Notes under the pieces: model-generated
What the model was told of the DNA's origin: nothing
The model's input: only the letters and a program-made list of their open reading frames with translations
Database searches by the model: none
Source of the DNA: Bacteroidales bacterium
GTDB taxonomy: Bacteria; Bacteroidota; Bacteroidia; Bacteroidales; UBA932
Direction: 5' to 3'
Assembly (NCBI GenBank): GCA_017509375.1
Contig: JAFWPT010000111.1
Location: forward strand, 1-15,051
Length of the DNA: 15,051 nt
Made by a program: the position numbers and the translations under genes
Shown: positions 14,067-15,051 of the stretch, in pieces
How positions within the stretch are numbered: the first letter of the stretch is position 1
Layout: each line of letters begins with the position of its first letter

Positions 14067-15051
14067 TCAGAATACCTTTATCGTATGCGTTCCAGAAACG
14101 AGCTCCAAAATACGGCCGTCGGGGTAGAAGAATGTAGCTGACGCACCGCAGGGGATGATGGCGGTGAGGGTCACGTTGCGTTTTTTGCGCTGCCAGGACA
14201 GGTCGATCTTTCCGAGCGTGGAATCATATGAGCAGGAAAAACGGTCGAGCCCCTTGGGGAAGCACGGGCGCAGGAGAATGTGCCTGAAACCCGGCTGCCC
14301 GGGGTCAGGATTGATACCGCCAAGGCCAAGGTGGAACCAGGCGGCTATGTCTCCGAACATAATGTGGTTGTCGGAATTGTCGCGGGTGACATCCAGGCGC
14401 CAGTTTTCAATGAGGGTGGTCTTGCCGTTTGCGAGCCACCAGCCCCAGGAGGGGAAGTCCTGTGCGCTTGCCATCTTGTATGCCAGTTCGCCGTATCCGC
14501 CCTCGCTCAGTACCCTGAGGACAAACTTTGCACCGTGCACGCCGGCGTTTATGTGACAGCCGTCTTCCTCAATTCGCCTGACCAGTGCCTGCAGTACCGC
14601 CTGACGGCTTTCTTCAGGAACGAGGCCGAAGGTGAGAGGCAGGCTTTGGTCAGTCTGCATTCCGCCTGCATAGATGCCGGTGGCGGCGTTGAGGAACCTG
14701 GCGTTGACGGCATTGCGGACGGTTTCCGCTATCGCGCCGTATTTCTCAGCATCTTCGTCTTTTCCGAATATTCTGGCGGCACGGCAGAGGATGTCGAGGT
14801 CCTTGTAGAGGAAGCAGGAACAGATAAGCTGCTTGTTGGAACGTGTCGTTACGGGGACCCAGTCGCCGCGGCCCCAGGTAGTCAGACCGTCTTTGGTCAG
14901 CGTCAGGGCGTAGTCCACGTAACGGCGGATGTTATCGTAGCAGTCCTGCAGGGGCTTGCTGTCACCGTAGAAGAGGTACAGCTCCCAGGGAATCAGGGCG
15001 ATGGTGCTGGTCCAGTCGAGGCCGTTGCCGTTTGCGGCGGGATTGTGATAG
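14067..15051 (-). CDS. GH78 alpha-L-rhamnosidase, C-terminal part
   Basis: The C-terminal roughly 328 codons of a GH78-type enzyme that removes terminal alpha-L-rhamnose; the gene runs off the window, with the first complete codon at 15050-15048. The visible part covers the second half of the (alpha/alpha)6 barrel and the C-terminal beta-domain: NGLDWTSTIALIPWELYLFY, GRGDWVPVTTRSNKQLICS, INAGVHGAKFVLRVLSEGGYGELAYKM in two parts, FPSWGWWLANGKTTLIENW, and DNSDNHIMFGDIAAWFHLG. The Glu in TTLIENW (codon at 14406-14408) is where the GH78 catalytic base is expected. The last 80 residues (HILLRPCFPKGL to SGTHTIKVF) are the usual beta-sandwich closing domain. No internal start should be assumed, since the open frame continues to the window edge. 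It lies upstream of, and probably in one operon with, the esterase gene. Confidence 0.92.
   Translation of the reverse strand, partial: YHNPAANGNGLDWTSTIALIPWELYLFYGDSKPLQDCYDNIRRYVDYALTLTKDGLTTWGRGDWVPVTTRSNKQLICSCFLYKDLDILCRAARIFGKDEDAEKYGAIAETVRNAVNARFLNAATGIYAGGMQTDQSLPLTFGLVPEESRQAVLQALVRRIEEDGCHINAGVHGAKFVLRVLSEGGYGELAYKMASAQDFPSWGWWLANGKTTLIENWRLDVTRDNSDNHIMFGDIAAWFHLGLGGINPDPGQPGFRHILLRPCFPKGLDRFSCSYDSTLGKIDLSWQRKKRNVTLTAIIPCGASATFFYPDGRILELVSGTHTIKVF

Overview
The window looks like a chromosomal segment of a moderately GC-rich member of the Bacteroidales (Bacteroidota), probably gut- or host-associated. Three things point there. Two promoters match the Bacteroidota pattern TTTG, then about 20 bp, then TAnnTTTG. 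The urocanate hydratase tail is of the Bacteroidetes-like kind. The secreted glycoside hydrolase set (GH27, GH92, GH78, SASA-type esterase) with Sec or lipoprotein signals is typical of the group. No rRNA, tRNA, insertion sequence, integrase or CRISPR array was seen.

Layout. (1) Positions 1-3317, + strand: the end of a histidine utilisation operon, hutU (3' part), hutH and hutI, joined by two 4-base ATGA start/stop overlaps. Its products take histidine to urocanate, imidazolonepropionate and formiminoglutamate. (2) Positions 3356-6758, + strand: a small outer-membrane beta-barrel protein with its own promoter, a hypothetical lipoprotein, and a YifB/ComM-type AAA+ ATPase overlapping the lipoprotein gene by 11 bases. 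(3) Positions 6857-15051: a carbohydrate-degradation cluster. It holds a GH27 alpha-galactosidase-like enzyme (- strand), a divergent operon of a short GH92 alpha-mannosidase-like lipoprotein and an unrecognised 684-residue secreted protein (+ strand), and a convergent - strand pair made of a GH78 alpha-L-rhamnosidase (cut by the window edge) and a sialate O-acetylesterase-like SGNH esterase. The linkages suggested are alpha-galactosyl, alpha-mannosyl, alpha-rhamnosyl and O-acetyl, which fits breakdown of decorated plant or host glycans. No SusC/SusD pair lies in the window.

The most unusual object is inside hutI. Between the N-terminal beta-segment and the metal-binding HTH motif, about 81 codons (roughly 70 more than the usual linker) consist of a nested, GC-rich repeat cassette. 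It has three copies of a 24-bp box, two copies of a 69-bp unit that folds on paper into three back-to-back perfect hairpins, and an inverted-repeat arm that is the exact reverse complement of the neighbouring native hutI sequence. Every repeat spacing (81, 120 and 201 bp) is a multiple of three, and the hutI frame stays open with all recognisable catalytic motifs intact. It resembles a protein-coding palindromic repeat insertion, a class best known from Rickettsia. I do not recognise this particular element.

There is no gene-free stretch above 300 bases. The largest gap, 3905-4015, holds A-tracts, a direct repeat and a near-perfect inverted repeat that may be regulatory.
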